Notes under the pieces: generated by a model
What the model saw: the letters and a program-made list of their open reading frames with translations, nothing else
Database searches by the model: none
Told to the model about the DNA's origin: nothing
DNA from: Platycnemis pennipes
Taxonomy: Eukaryota; Arthropoda; Insecta; Odonata; Platycnemididae
Length of the DNA: 64,000 bases
Direction of reading: 5' to 3'
Assembly (NCBI GenBank): GCA_933228895.1
Contig: OW121855.1
Span: 30,208,698-30,272,697 of the forward strand
In this document: in pieces, positions 1 to 13,000 of the stretch
How positions within the stretch are numbered: the stretch's first letter is position 1
How the letters are laid out: every line of letters starts with the position of its first letter
Made by a program: the position numbers and the translations under genes

Positions 1-599
1 CAATTATAAATTGTCCAAGACTCTGAATAAAGACGTATAGATGAGATAACACAGAAGCATGCCGTGGAATTTCATGGCTCATAAATTCTGAATTGGATGG
101 AACATACAAAGGAAAGGCGAAAGACTTCTGAGAGGTAGCTGTGGAGAGGAATGGAGAAAATTAGATTAAGCAGTCCCTCTATCTCGGTAGGGGAAGGAAG
201 TCCAGAAGAGGAGGAAATTCAGAGGCCGAAAAATTTGATGGAACACATGGCGTAAAGAGATGTTGAAGTATGAAGGAAGAACTTCAGTTAAGTTTAAAAG
301 AGTAGGAATAGGAGAGTAAAAGAGAGTGTTGGGTATGCACGAGAAGAAGCACAGATGGGTAAAATCAAAGACTGAATATGTGACATTGTCTGAGGGATCA
401 ACTGTGATAGTATGTTCGATGCAAAATCAACCTTTCTTCTGAAGACTAATACAAATGTTTCACGCGAAACAAGTTGGATGACATCATTAAAAGAAAGATA
501 ACATCGCCGCACCTGGTGTTAAACCCAGAAGTCAGAAAGCATGACGTCTAAAATGAGATGAGTCAAGAGCGGGAGAGAACCCCTTTAAGAGAAGACCAT

Positions 600-1310
600 C
601 CTCTTTAAGAAGAAGATCACCGGGATGACTCCTCGCGCACCCACCCCCAACTGAGACACTCCCACTTCCTACCGCCTCTCTCTCTACCTTCTCCTCCGTA
701 TCTCTCACTCACTCCCCATTTTCTCACACTCGAAAAAGTCCTCGCGGCAGACTGAGGAGAGAGGGAGTGAATACGGAGAACGAGAGAACGCGATGGCGAA
801 AAAAAGAGCGAAAAACTAAGGCGGTCATCGGTGCGGAATGGGTTTCGACTGAGATGAGAGGGGAAGGAGGCTGGATCCCGAGATTCCGATGCCGGGGGGA
901 GGGGCGTGGGACCGATCGGCCGTGAGGAGGACTTCTCCACGATGGGCGGGAAGGGCCTTTCTCTCGATGGGCCCCATCACTTCCTTCTTAAGTCGTTCTC
1001 CCTTTCAGCTTCTCCCTTTCAGCATCCCCCTCCTACGCCCTTCCCTCTCCTCAAAAGCCTTAACATTCGCTTCAGACACTCGGGATCTCAAAAAGCAGCA
1101 GCCGCCCCTGACCATCCGACCGAGAGGGCCGTGTCGCGGAAGACTTATTTTTACTCGTCGGCACGTGGCGGTTCGAGCAAGTGTGGAACGCGGGCTACTC
1201 AGGAAGGACTTCTCCGAGAGGGAAGACGTGGGAGGTTTACACTTCGCAAATCTTCACGGCGTTCGAGAGATGATCAGGAACCATGCATCACAAGTTACGT
1301 TCTAGAATAT
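600..1310. other. GC-rich, CpG-containing island
   Basis: The base composition changes sharply from the AT-rich flanks to a C/G-rich segment with frequent CG dinucleotides. Several overlapping open frames exist on both strands, but none resembles a known domain and they all overlap one another, as expected from low stop-codon density. It could be a regulatory CpG-rich element or an unrecognised exon; the sequence alone does not decide. Confidence 0.4.
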
Positions 1311-2589
1311 AACACAGTATAATCTATAAATATCCCAACGAAACGTTAGAACTCATGTATTGAGAATTAAATTAGAATACAGGCTTCGGGAGAGCAAATG
1401 GGAGACGCACGAGGGAGTGGGGGAACAGTCGGATTGAAATTTGGTTGGAAAAATTAGGAGACAGATTGAGTGGATGGTACGGGTGATGAAAGAAGAGAAT
1501 GTTTTCATGAAGAGGACAGAAAAAAGTTTGTAAGCAAAGGAGGAAGAAATTTAAGAAGAAAGGCCAGTTCAGAGGTTTTATTGAGAGAAAAAAAATAAGA
1601 ATTCGAAGCAAAGGGGAAAATCACGGGAAAAATAGAATATTCAAGGGATATTTAAAATAATTCAAACTTCATGTGCCCATGCCGATAGATCGCAAATAAT
1701 AATACGACTCTCAAGAAAATATCCTATCTAAATGGATTTTTGAAAGTTCTCGAGCAACTTGGGCAGGGATGACGATAACAATGTGAAGGCTAAGAAATTA
1801 CGGGTATTATTCAATTTGTAACGCACAACTTCCGTAATGCCTGAAACTTATTTAGAGGTAAGAATATTTTCGCATTGGATCACAATCACGTGAAATGCTC
1901 ATCACAGCTAATCCTGTACAGTGAGACACTGAGGCTGAATAGGAATCAAGGACACTTAATTATATGCCTCTTGTTAATAACGAAAAAGGGACGTTTTTCG
2001 ATGAAATTTAAGCCCACTCACTTCAGGATCGGGTGGAAATCAAGCGAAGTATCAGGGTAAGTAGACTAACGAAGCGACCTCATCACTACCGAACAAAAAC
2101 ATTTGGGATAAATTCTTCTTCACAGGCTAGTCTCATTATTTTAATCTTTATATCTTATTTGAGTTTTGTGTTAAGGTCCGATAGGGCTAAATGCCTTCAA
2201 TACTAGGCAGTATCTGTTAGTTTCCCTTTTTAAAATTTAAAAAGCTATGATCAACCAGACGATTGGTCTGGTCGGTAGATCACCCCAAATATTAAGATCA
2301 ACGACGTGTGGATGTCACTCATCGTAGTGTTGAGGTCAGTTCATTTCCTTATTTTTCCCAGTTATCTGGTGTGGCTGGGGATTTCCCTTTTATTCAGATG
2401 GCAGATTGAAATTTGACCAAAACTAAAGAAATAAATGAAAAGAAAAATTAACTTTTATAAAAATATTAATTCTCTCCACAACTTTGGCAAATTGATTTTA
2501 ATCGGAGATTAATCGCACATTCTTTTCAGTTTTCCTACGTACTTAGGACGATCAAAAATCTCGGGAATCTGAGATTTTTTTTCAGCAAT

Positions 2590-3325
2590 CGATAAATGAC
2601 CATTTTCTCCCCAAAAATGCCAAGGAGCATATGGAATGCTACCGGGGCGACAAAAAGAAATGACGACGCCTTATCTGGCAGTTATCCGAGACCCTGGCCA
2701 AACCTTGTTAAGGGTCAGGGCGCAAGGAGAGGGTGGGAAGGGAAAACACCAAGCGGTTCCCGTGAGAGGAGGGGAGGAGTATATTTTTTGAGGCGCACCT
2801 TCGCACCTGGAGAAGGCGATTTCCAGACGTTTCGCCCACGAGGCAGATAACTACACCAGACCGTGAAAAAAAAGAGAAGGGCCGATTTCGTTCGGGATGG
2901 GATGGGCTCGCCCAAGGAGGGGCGAGGGAGGAGCCGATCGGATCTAATATATCGGGAAGCAATTAGGGCCAAATGAGAAAATCCAGAGGGGGCGGAGAAG
3001 AGAGAGAGGAAGAGGATGAGGAGAAGGAATTAATGGAAGGGGGAGCGAGGAAAAAAGTGGAAGGGCCGGCCGAGGGGGGGAAGGCGTAAACAGAGTTGGG
3101 AGGGACGACGAAACAAGGGTTCAAATGAAGGCTGAGGCGGACGAACTGAGTATGAGATGGGGTCTGGGCGTAATTGAACAAGCCGAGCGGCGGTAGGAAG
3201 AGTAGGGAGAGGGAGTGAAGGGAGTAGAGCATGAGTAAGCTGAGCAAGAGGGGTGGAGAGAGAAAGAGTTGAAGACAGAAGCGCAAAACGAAGGAGGGAA
3301 AGAGAATTAGTTTCCAGCATATTAC
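2590..3325. other. GC-rich island with strong purine skew
   Basis: From about 2700 to 3310 the plus strand is dominated by G and A (runs of GGGAGG, GAGAGAGAGG and similar). The minus-strand frames of 84 to 122 residues here are Ser/Pro/Leu-rich, low-complexity products of this polypyrimidine strand. I see no splice, start or domain evidence. Confidence 0.4.
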
Positions 3326-3441
3326 AGGCACATCTTTAACCCTACAAACACCTTTCCACTGAAAGAAAACGCGACATATGCTTAATGTCGTACTTTTTAA
3401 AAGAATGAAACTTCGTAAGGTTCACTTTATATTGGAATAAG

Positions 3442-3480
3442 CACGACCCGGGTTTCAAAACATAGTTACATCTTCAGGTG
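3442..3480 (-). ncRNA. Hammerhead-like ribozyme motif, left arm
   Basis: On the minus strand the order is CAC, CUGAAGA, U, a 5-nt/3-nt/5-nt stem-loop, GAAA, CCCGGG, UC, GUG. CAC and GUG can form stem I, and CCC/GGG can form a very short stem III. One base (U) lies between CUGANGA and stem II, which the minimal hammerhead consensus lacks. In this arm stem II has a U-U mismatch. Activity is not shown. Confidence 0.3.
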
Positions 3481-3491
3481 AATATGTAACT

Positions 3492-3528
3492 ACCTGAAGA
3501 TGTAACTATGTTATGAAACCCGGGTCGT
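3492..3528 (+). ncRNA. Hammerhead-like ribozyme motif, right arm
   Basis: The plus-strand copy reads AC, CUGAAGA (3494-3500), U, GUAAC-UAU-GUUAU (stem II, 5 pairs including one G-U), GAAA (3515-3518), CCCGGG, UC, GU. It pairs better in stem II than the left arm but has only two base pairs of stem I. The same extra base after CUGANGA recurs in the 59-kb and 63-kb copies. The SINE inserted 17 bases downstream. Confidence 0.35.
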
Positions 3529-3545
3529 TCTTGTTCCAATATAGA

Positions 3546-3854
3546 CCCCCCCTCCCATCCCGAGGGCCCGGGTTCGATTCCCGGCAGTGGCGGATTTTTC
3601 AGTGGAAAACCGGTCCCCACTTGAGTGCCTAGTGGAGGGCATTTCAAGTACAGTACTCTGTCCGTCGGATGGGACGTTAAGCCGTGGTCCCCTTGGCGCC
3701 TTTCGTTAAGAGTAGGCTAATGCCGACGCCGGGTTTCTCTCCACCCTTCCTCCGTTCCCTGAATACTCCTACCATTACCCAATTACCCACCTATCCTAAA
3801 TGGCGCAAATGACCTCAGCTGTCGGTCGCCTCCCCTAAATAACTAACTAACTAA
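3546..3854 (+). mobile_element. tRNA-derived SINE (family A), inserted in foldback
   Basis: It contains an exact RNA polymerase III B box, GGTTCGATTCC, at 3571-3581. Its body is nearly identical to the full copy at 34479-34817 from the B box onward. The head before the B box is short and altered, so the A box is gone. The tail is (AACT)n. The element is flanked by TTCCAATATAGA at 3534-3545 and 3855-3866, a 12-bp target-site duplication that belongs to the interrupted foldback arm. High similarity to the other copy suggests a fairly recent insertion. Confidence 0.9.
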
Positions 3855-3913
3855 TTCCAATATAGAGTGAACCTTACAAAGTACCATTCTTTTATTTTTC
3901 AATATGGAAAGGT

Positions 3914-6900
3914 ATCACATAGTCAAGCCTGAAGTTATCAGCTATATGTCGTACTTTTTAATCGAATGCTACTGATTTAAAATACGCTTGAAGTCGAGAT
4001 ACCTTTCCCAAGCGTCTATGTCTTGCTCAAAGGTGCCTATTTCTTTGAGCTCATAAAATGCAATTACTCTATCATTCCATCACATCATCGTTTCCATGCT
4101 ATTTCCATTCCTCACATCAATAGGATTAAGTAGCGAGATGTTCCAAATGCCGAGTTGCACCGCACCACTGACTGGCACTGAACCCCAACACAAATAACAA
4201 GCACGTCCCGAGCGAGATCGGAACCATGACCGTTAGATACAGATATAGGTTTTCAAATTTCTGATTTTTCAAACTTTTTCCTTACCAGCATTAAGATTTT
4301 TACCGACTTTTGGAAACGTGACAAAGAGCCAAAGTCAAAATTCTACATGAGAAAGGGAAAAATTACTGACCAAAATACATGACTAGGAGAGTATTTATTA
4401 TAACCTTAGGAACTAACCCGGCGCAGCTGACAGCCAGCAAAATGTTGTTGCAATATTTAAGCATTAAAATGTGCATTGGCCGCCAGTATTTTCATATTTA
4501 CTGACTCCGTATCGAATTTCCCTGATTTCCTGACTTTCCCCTGGTTTTGCTGACCAGTTTTAAATTCCCTACTTTAGTGATTATTCTGATTTTACTGACC
4601 TTTAGCAACAAAGAGGTAGGACGCAACATTTCACCCTTACCCACGAACCTCCTCCTGCATCCTTTCTTCAATGTCAAAAAAGCCTGGTTTACAGTTGAGG
4701 AAACTCGCTCCCCATTGCAAGAGTTCGTCCACACTTCCCTATCCATGCAATTCTCATTAGCCGCTGTCAAATTCATGCCGCTATGCGCTTGTTCTTTGTT
4801 CTCGTCACCCCTCCTCTCGAGTCTCTCGGACCACATTCTTCCACGACTCACCCGGCAACCCCTTTGCCTGCTATAACAACGACTCTTCTCTCCTTTGCTG
4901 CTTGATTTAAATAAGTATCATTCTTTCTCTTAAACTGCCACAAATGAAATTACTCCACTTTAAATAATCGCGAACTTCATGAGAATCGGACCCACTTATT
5001 TTTAGTTTTCTTTCCGAATACGTATTCAGCGCACATTAATGTCTCGGAAATAAAAACTTGGACATTTGTGTGGATTAAAAACTCTATAAGTAGTCAGTTT
5101 CCTCTAAAGTATTTGCTATTAATACCTCTTGGACCACGTACACCCGATTCTTGAGGAATAATTATATATTCCGATGACTAAAAGTTCCATGGCAACCTAT
5201 TAGCCTTGAAGCGGTTTGTGGAACCCAAAACTACACAAAGTTTAGTTTACTATCTAAAATCCCCAATGAGGATTGAAAATAAACATTTTATGCGAGGAAA
5301 ACATACACACTTACTGTACGCATCACCTACTGAGAATATTTAGAATATATTACGATATACCAATTTGAATGCCGTATTGTAAAATTAAACACATATCGTA
5401 CAAGCTAGTTAATATTGATTTCATGACATAAAAGGCAAATATCGCACATAATCGTTTATTTTAGTCAAGAGAGACATTGAATATCTTCTATTTGTACATG
5501 ATGATGACGCAGTGGCGTCTAAACTAGTTGTATCACCTATGAATTAATTAGTGGAAGATACATTGCTTCTTTTCTCTGCCGATCGAATATCTCATATCGC
5601 ATGATATCACTATTGTAGCAAGCTAAATTCAGCGTAGGATTCTGCGTCCAGAATGTCCAGATCACGCAGCGATATCACATAAATGTCGCGTATCGCAGTA
5701 TCCATTGGCCGCACTTTTCGACCACAAAAAAAACAGAACACTACCGAACAACGCAATTGTGTTTACACGTCGACTGCTTGATTCCCGTTCATCGGTTTCC
5801 CCATAAGACCCTCCACCCAGGCCGAGACGAGGCATAACTCTTCCTTGAGCCTTCCTCACGACGTTTTAAAAACTAACTCCACTTCCATCCGCGCGGGGGC
5901 ACCATTTCGAGGGCTCTCGAATCCACCAGATTTTATTCAGCCTCCTCGAAAGAATGAAATGAAATTCTAAACGGGACTCCTCGCTCCAGCCCTGGTTACG
6001 AGCACCCTGGCTGATTCCTTGGAAAACTGAGAGAGAAAAAGGATGTTTCCTCAATTTCTCCAGAGAAGATTTCTTTAAAAACAAGGTGCCGTGGGAATGT
6101 GAGTCGATTTTGTTTCCTCGATTATAATCGCTTCCACTCCGACCAGGGCACGGAAAATATTCATTCCTTTACCAATTCCCCTCTCCGAGTCCGTTTTTCT
6201 TATCTACCAACTTGTTTCGTTCCTTAATGCAAGCATCTCTCAATATTAAAAAGCACGTCGTCTGAATGGGGATAGAGGGGAAACAACTGCTCCGTCCAGT
6301 AGGCACAGTAGTTTCCCACGTCGCATTCACAGCTGAATCAATACGACCTTAGATAAGGCAATGGCGAGCTTTCATGAAGATATTTCCGCTAGCATCAGAA
6401 TCACAAGCTCCCTTTCATTTGTACGTATTCTACCCAGCGTGGCAACCCCATCGTATATCGCACTCACGAACATTAGATTTTCCTTTAGAGACGAAAACAG
6501 GCAATGGTTGTTTCTCTTTTGTTCAAAACTACTTATCTTTTTTAAACGATTTTCCCTACACTCGTTTCTCTATTAACAATGTAAAAACACTGCGTTTCAT
6601 TGTCATTAAAATTATTCCAATTTCATGCCTTATACCCGACTGGAATTTGAACTACATATATAAATATTTCGACAAATTGGTAAAAATAAATTAATTTTCA
6701 CGTATATAGAAGAAATGGAATCGTTCTGTACGCTTAGAGGCGACATATCCAGCGAGCGCTAGAATTCATGAATCCAGCATTACAGCAAATAATGTTAAAC
6801 TATGTAAATATATATAGACTCTAATGAAACGTTTTATCTGAAGCTGTACTGCCATTTTGTACCTGTCATTATACATCTATGTAACCGCAAAGTTCTACCA

Positions 6901-7371
6901 TATTTATGGAACAGCAATTCCATCACAGGAAATTTGTCTTCTACGGCGCCTAATTTAATTCATTTCTTTTGTGAAACAAATGTACAGTTATTGAGACGGG
7001 ATAAATGAATTATTATTATACCATAATTTCAAAATTCTTCAGACCCATTGAGTAAATTATAATAGTCAAATATCAGAAATATATTCAGATAGTTAAAACA
7101 ACAAAATAATTTCAAAAAATTGACCTAAACTCACTAATAAAGAGAGTAGGATACAAAAGAAAAAATTGCACAATCAGTAAATTCAATGGACTACCATTCA
7201 CGCAACAAATACAAACATTCAGGACTCGAGGGAGTAGCGCTCCGCGTACTGGGAATCCAGAGTAAGAAATGGATTTACTTCACATAAGGGGAGAATGAAA
7301 TGTACACTTCACGTAAGTGGAGAATGAGGATGATTAGTCGAGTGCCCGGACTCACCCAAAAAAAGAAATAT
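3914..7371. other. AT-rich DNA, no gene seen
   Basis: There is no recognisable coding or mobile element. At about 4495-4610 short phrases such as TTTCCCTGATTTCCTGACT recur, which may be a degenerate repeat. The open frames at 4498-4851 (minus) and 4547-4876 (plus) overlap antiparallel and match no family I know. Confidence 0.55.
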
Positions 7372-7950
7372 AATAAATAAATAAATATTTATTAGCTCTA
7401 GGTACAATACCCCTAAGAGCACCAATATTACAACCTCAATGACAGTTGTGGTGAGCTTAAACAACCAACATATTATCAAACATAAACAATGAGTACACAC
7501 GTATTTGAAAACATATCAAATCAAAGATACTACAAAAATTATTATGCATCTATCACCAAAATAACGAGAAAAAAAACTAACAATAAAAGACATAGCAATG
7601 AAGATTGCACAAGAACAAAGTGGGAAACGGATGGTGATATAGATATAACAATACGAATTAGAGATTTATGTCTATATGTGAAAGGTAAGAATAAAGTTTC
7701 GTTTTGAATGACTGCCTGTTTTTACTGTTCTTTAGGTCTATGGGGAGAGAATGCCATAGTTTTGTGGATTTGACTAGGAAAGAGTTGTGGTATTTGGTGG
7801 TTCTATGGGCGGGGCAATATAAATCAGATGCTTCACTCCTTGTATTCATATTACGAGACTGAGGTTGGTGTGTAAACATGTCCATCAAATATTTAGGTTC
7901 TGTAACAGAAAATAAGGAGAACAGGAAGACGCTTAGCAAGTAATTACGCC
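7372..7950 (-). pseudogene. 3' end of a non-LTR retrotransposon (CR1/jockey-like)
   Basis: The minus-strand frame ending at 7658 encodes the conserved C-terminal tail of non-LTR reverse transcriptase proteins. It has a region rich in Arg/Ser/Asn, then the motif FLVKSTKLWHSLP followed by SKNRQSFKTKLYSYL, the usual 'LWNSLP...F...L' ending. After the stop about 285 bases of 3' UTR follow, ending in an A/T-rich TAAATA repeat near 7372. Everything upstream of about 7950 (endonuclease and reverse transcriptase core) is missing, so this is a 5'-truncated dead copy. The clade is inferred from the tail alone and is uncertain. Confidence 0.65.
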
Positions 7951-9804
7951 TACCCTTGACAGTTAGCCAAGATAGTTTTTCCCTATACGAAATAGACAGT
8001 ACAGGAAATGAAATCCAACCGAAAAACGTGAAGATCCTTGAAATTTCAAACTCGGTGCATCAATGCGAAATATAAAGCGAGTCCAGCCGCTCAAAAATGA
8101 AAAAAAAGTAAAGTCTCACTTATTTCCGTGGTGCCGGGAATGGAGGAGCAAATTACAATGGAAGGGACCTATAAATGCAGGCAAGAGTAGGGATAAAAAA
8201 AAACGGTAAAGGGTTAGCGGTGGCAGAGGATTAGGAAAAAAAACTGGCGGAGGGATCGTTCCATTTGAATAGGACTGCTGAAATACTTCCGTCATACGCG
8301 GATTCCGTAATTTGTCCGCGAAAATGGAGATTCGGTCGGTAATGGCTGGAGCTCACATAATAGAGGCCATTCATTCTGTGCTAAGAAATGGATACGTCTT
8401 TAATTGGTGAATACTAGTGCCTCAATTTCGTGTCATCAGTGAAAAATACTCGAAATAGGTGCTCAAGGCTACCAGCGAAACATTACGCGAACTTTAGGGA
8501 ATTATCTCCCCACTATTTCACTGAAATCTTCCCAAGATTTACAACGATGAGGCCGCCTTTTCTCAAAACCTTCCGTCTCTTTGAAAGTCAAACTTCTCAC
8601 AGCTTTAATTATTCCTTATTTTTTTGGTAAAAACCTTGAAGTTGGAGAAAAGAATCAAACAAGATAAATCGCATGGCCAATCAGTATTCAGCGCCAGTTC
8701 TGTGCTAAATTTATTTTTGTGTCAAAGGTCAGCATCTTTTGCACAATTCCTGGCATACTTTAAACTTAAACTAAAAAAAATGGCAGGTAAAAATCACGCT
8801 TCAAATACCAGCATATAAATGAAAGGAACAACATCGTTTTTTTCATATCGTTCAAACATTTCGCAGCATTAATATACGCTCTCAAAGAGGTTAGGAAGTG
8901 CGATGAAAGCCACATGAAGAAAATTCTCATAGGGCTATTTTTAAACAACTTTACAGAGAGAGCACACAGACTTGTGAATGATAATCAGGCATTTAAATCA
9001 CAATGACAGTAGGCACGGCCGAGAAAAATTTAAACAGCGAACGGTTAAAAGGAAACGCTAAAGAAACTGTTCTGACAGTTAAATGAAAGGTATACGACGA
9101 TGAAAATCCAAGGGCGCAACAAAGCCAAACATATTGTTGTCCTTACACGTCTTGCCTCCTAGGAATACAAACGTTGGCGTGGCTCATCTTAAAGAAGGTC
9201 TTCCAACTCCCCGTCATCTTTACTTGTACGCACAGCAGTGCAATTCCTCATTCCTCCAAGGTGAAAGGGCTGACCTATAAAGGTGAGAACGCACGCGCGC
9301 GGCAAACCATTCCCTCACGCCCGAGTATTCCGCGTTTTAGAGTTTAGATGGCTGTGTGATTGGCGTAGAAGTTCATAGATGTCAGCACGAATGGTCGCCA
9401 CAACGCAAGCGAACGGAGCGAGAAAAAAACTGGGTAATTGATGGATTCATGGCTAATAGATTTGAAATGAATCGGATGATAGTTGGGACAAGAAAAATAG
9501 TAGACTACCGCCGTTGCATTCATATTTACGAATAAAAGCGGGAGAATACGAATCTGCACGAGCTATGAGAAAGTGAATTTAATAAAACTGGCATCGAAAT
9601 TTCGCTAGAAAATCGGATTAAAGGCTCTCAATCGATTTCCAGCTATTTTTCGAATGAGAGAATTCCGGTTCACGTGAAAATATAAATGATTGCTCTCTCA
9701 TCCAAACCACGACACCAGCACAATACCAAGGTTAAATTTTGCTAGTCTCCGAGTTGATATTCATGGGAAATGAAAGAGCAAAGACATGATTTAACGAAAA
9801 TACA

Positions 9805-9905
9805 TGCTTCATCATCATCAGCAACCCTTCAGCAATCAGATTGGTTAGAAACAGTTCTCTGCTCGATTCTTCATTCATCTAACTTCTTCGAAACTTCTTG
9901 ACACA
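9805..9905 (-). mobile_element. Decayed RTE-type LINE 3' end
   Basis: A (CATCAT)n stretch is followed by a segment matching, with many changes, the first 100 bases of the RTE copy at 39204-40212: CAGCAA, ATTGGTT, CTCGATTCTTC and ACTTCTT occur in the same order. Only the extreme 3' end is present. This reading depends on a visual alignment. Confidence 0.4.
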
Positions 9906-11999
9906 TTAACATCATTTACATAAAAATAGACACAAGCAACATAAATATTATATTACAGCAGCACGAATGCTATCACAGAAGGTAATGCCGACTGGCGTAA
10001 AGTGACCAGGTGTCACCTAAAGGCTGAACCTTAGCAAAATCTCCCACGGTCTCATCACAAATACAAGTAATTAGACACTAAGCTGGAGATGGGAAACTCC
10101 ACAGTAATTAGCTTTAGCTCAACGAGCAGTGTTAACATAGATTACCCTAGAGCGTAAGGAGGCAAACATTTACGTTATGTTTACGCCTCACTCCGAAGTC
10201 CCGCAAGAGTTACTTTCGAAGGTCAACAATGGTGGGCACTGAAGGATTACAGATAAGAGCAAGGTACACTAGGTACCTTGCACTTTACGACATTGTACTA
10301 CATGTTTTGCCAGCAGCTACTAATTAATCCCGAAACCCATTTTCTACCCAACATATTCCCACGAACATTCATTCATCTGTGGTTTTCAACTCTGCACAAG
10401 CACTTAAAGGCGCTTCAGACCGGGAGGAAAGATACAGGATGGGAATGGAAAGTTGAAGAGCAAGGGTGGAGACAAACCCAAAGCGTTGACATTAGCCTGC
10501 TCTTAACGGAATGCGCCAAGGGGATCACGGCTTAGCGTCTCATCCGACGGAAGGAGTACTGAACTCGAATGCTCTTCACATTCATCAGTGATTGAGTAGG
10601 GGCAGGTTTACCAACCAATTCTTCCAGTGTTGGAATTCAAAACCGAAAAAGACACCACTTTTCCCAACGAATATTACCTACATTAACTTCTCGGCCTTCT
10701 CAGGGTAACAGGAAATGATTATGAAAATAAATCCAAAATCTTGTAGGAAGAAGTGTAAGATCGTGTAACTCACCAACATAGACCCGTATCGACACTACGA
10801 ATACACCAAAGAGAATGACAGTTGCGTAATTTATCAAAGGACATAGGCAGTAAACCGATTTATCGCTAACAAACTTTCGAAAAAAGTTATTAGTTCCACT
10901 TATTTCAAGGAGTTTCGACGTGTCAAAGCCTTAAATAGAGACGAGACGAAACTAAGTCTTGCGAGGCCTCTCCCCTCAAAGTAGCTACAGGAGATGTTTA
11001 TTTTCCTTAATCTCTCAGCTTCATCTCTCGGTTGACGCGACGTTCTTCCTCATCCCCACCCATAAAATACCAAGCCGACAATTTGAGACGATGCTGGAAG
11101 TCTCTAATTGGGTTATTTTTACTGGTATTACTCGAGCATGCCTCCTCGCGCGGCTCTTGTCCCATAATTCATCCTCGCCCCCCTTTCGCAGATAGCGCTT
11201 CCCTGAAGGGGTTGATGCAAAAAACGAGTAATTAGCCCAAAGGGGACCGGGGGAACTGCTTCGCGCGAAACACGGAGGGGGAGTTAGGGGGATTTAGGGG
11301 GAGGTGAAGATTTATCCGGGACATCTCAGAATCCCAGGCAACAAGGAGGCCGGACGCTTTCACATCGCAATGCAACCCAGCAAAGAATTGAAAGATATGG
11401 AGCAAGGTAGCACTAGCCCATAAATGATAAAAGATTCTATCTTTAATTACCAATACATACATCCTAATTATTGCACTCATCGTTCCCGTGAAGTTTAGCT
11501 ATCCTTCAATTTTCCATCACATCGTCTCTCCAATATGGATTTTGGAATGTATCAGACAACAAAGGCGACTTACTATTTAGGGCATTTATGTTGAAAACCT
11601 GCTACATACAGTGGTTTGAATGAAAATATTTAATTTTTCGTAGCCAATACAATAAGAATTACATACACCCAAACATCTTGTAATAAATATTTTGGGAAAT
11701 GCATAATATTGTAGAACTAAAGTGAAGTAAACGACGATAAGAAATATTTGTCAAACATGCCCGTTATTTACTCAAAAAGATGGATTCATTCTATATCATT
11801 TTAAAACCAATTCGAGAAAAACAGCATCAAATTATATTTTCAATTCAAGGAATGTACTTTTCTCACCCTAAATAGAATAGAAAATAATCAATTAAGTTTG
11901 AAGCATTTTTACTCCAGGCGCTCTTCATACCACAACAACAATGCGAATAACATCGCAAGTCCAGTATATAATCAAGGGAAAAGCAGTAACACCCTCGCC

Positions 12000-13000
12000 G
12001 GCAACTAACCGACCACTGATCGTCCACAGTACTGAAGCGGTGGCGACCGGAGTCTGAGAGGGAGAAGAGAGAGAGGGAGATATGGACCAAAACACCAACG
12101 CAATAATAACGACGCGAGACGCAATTACGAGTTGAACCCCGGATCGAGAAAAGGGTACTGGGAACCCTGAAAGAGCGGGGAAAAGTTCCCGCGATTACAC
12201 ATAAATTCTCCTCTTTCACACTCTCCGAGGATAAGAATTCGCAACGGTGTTTTTTTATATTACGGCCTCGGATTCGAGGGAAGAAAAAGGACTGTCCATA
12301 AGAGAACTTTTGATCTCGCTCATTAGAGAGAGGGCTGTTTCCCCACCTCCACCCCATCCAGCCAGGGACTGCCTCACGGCTAAGGGGAGGGGGGAAAGGG
12401 CAGGGCAAAAGAGGGTGGAGGAAAGACGAGGATGGAGACAACAAGAGAAATAAAGAGCAACGCGAGAGAGGGCACAGTTAACCCTGAAGGCCAAGTGGGA
12501 ATAATGCCCCGGACCGAGGGGAGGGAAAAAAGAATGCCCCCAACCCCCGAACGCCCTCTCTAACCCTGGGAAGGGGACAAAAGGACCCCGAGATGAGGCA
12601 GAGAAATAAACCCAATTTGAATCTCCGTGCGATCTTTGTCGTAGAAAGAGGAGAGGGGTAGGGGCAGCGTCTGAGCCCAACAGCAATCTAGATTGAGATG
12701 GGGAGCGTTGCATGAGACGGAGAAGAGTATAGAAAGGAGCATCGGTGGCTAAGTGAATTGGACGGCAAGACAAGGAGAACACAGACAGACATTTGCCAAA
12801 GGCGTTGGATGCAAAACGATGTCGGAATGGGGGCAGGGGGGCGAGGGAGAGCATTTCGTGTGCGATACACCTGGAATAAGGTAATGGAGGCGAGGGAAAC
12901 TGGAGATAAGACGGGCGGGAGGGCAGCAAAGAAATGAGATGGGATGAAATGCTAGGGGTGAGATTACAAAGGACCTCGAGACAGGGTGCAATACTTTCTT
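12000..13000. other. GC-rich, purine-skewed island
   Basis: The plus strand is strongly G/A-rich from 12330 to 12990. Minus-strand open frames of up to 274 residues cross it, but they are Ser/Pro/Leu-rich, overlap in more than one frame and show no domain. It contains the first copy of the 102-bp direct duplication. Confidence 0.4.
12827..12928 (+). repeat. 102-bp exact direct repeat, copy 1
   Basis: I compared this base by base with 13646-13747 and found no difference; the match stops abruptly at both ends (A/T before, A/C after). This copy sits in a GC-rich island whose composition it shares, so it is the likely source. Confidence 0.9.

Larger units (their letters stand above)
1..3348. other. 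Intergenic or intronic DNA, no gene seen
   Basis: I recognise no exon or mobile element here. AT-rich sequence alternates with two GC-rich islands that are listed separately. A purine-rich stretch at about 1380-1620 reads as an open frame on the minus strand only because of its composition. Confidence 0.6.
3349..3913. mobile_element. Foldback element with long inverted arms, split by a SINE
   Basis: The core is a hairpin. The left arm (about 3415-3479) is the reverse complement of 3492-3545, with a 12-base loop, and the complement resumes after the SINE at 3867-3874. Weaker complementarity extends outward to 3349 on the left and 3913 on the right (ACCTTTCC versus GGAAAGGT). The sequence ATGTCGTACTTTTTAA occurs as a direct repeat just inside the left end (about 3386) and just outside the right end (about 3947). 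No coding capacity is visible. The inner arm motif CTGAAGATG...GAAACCCGGGTCGT resembles terminal repeats of Penelope-like elements, so I infer a non-autonomous relative. A Foldback-type DNA transposon is the alternative. Confidence 0.7.
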
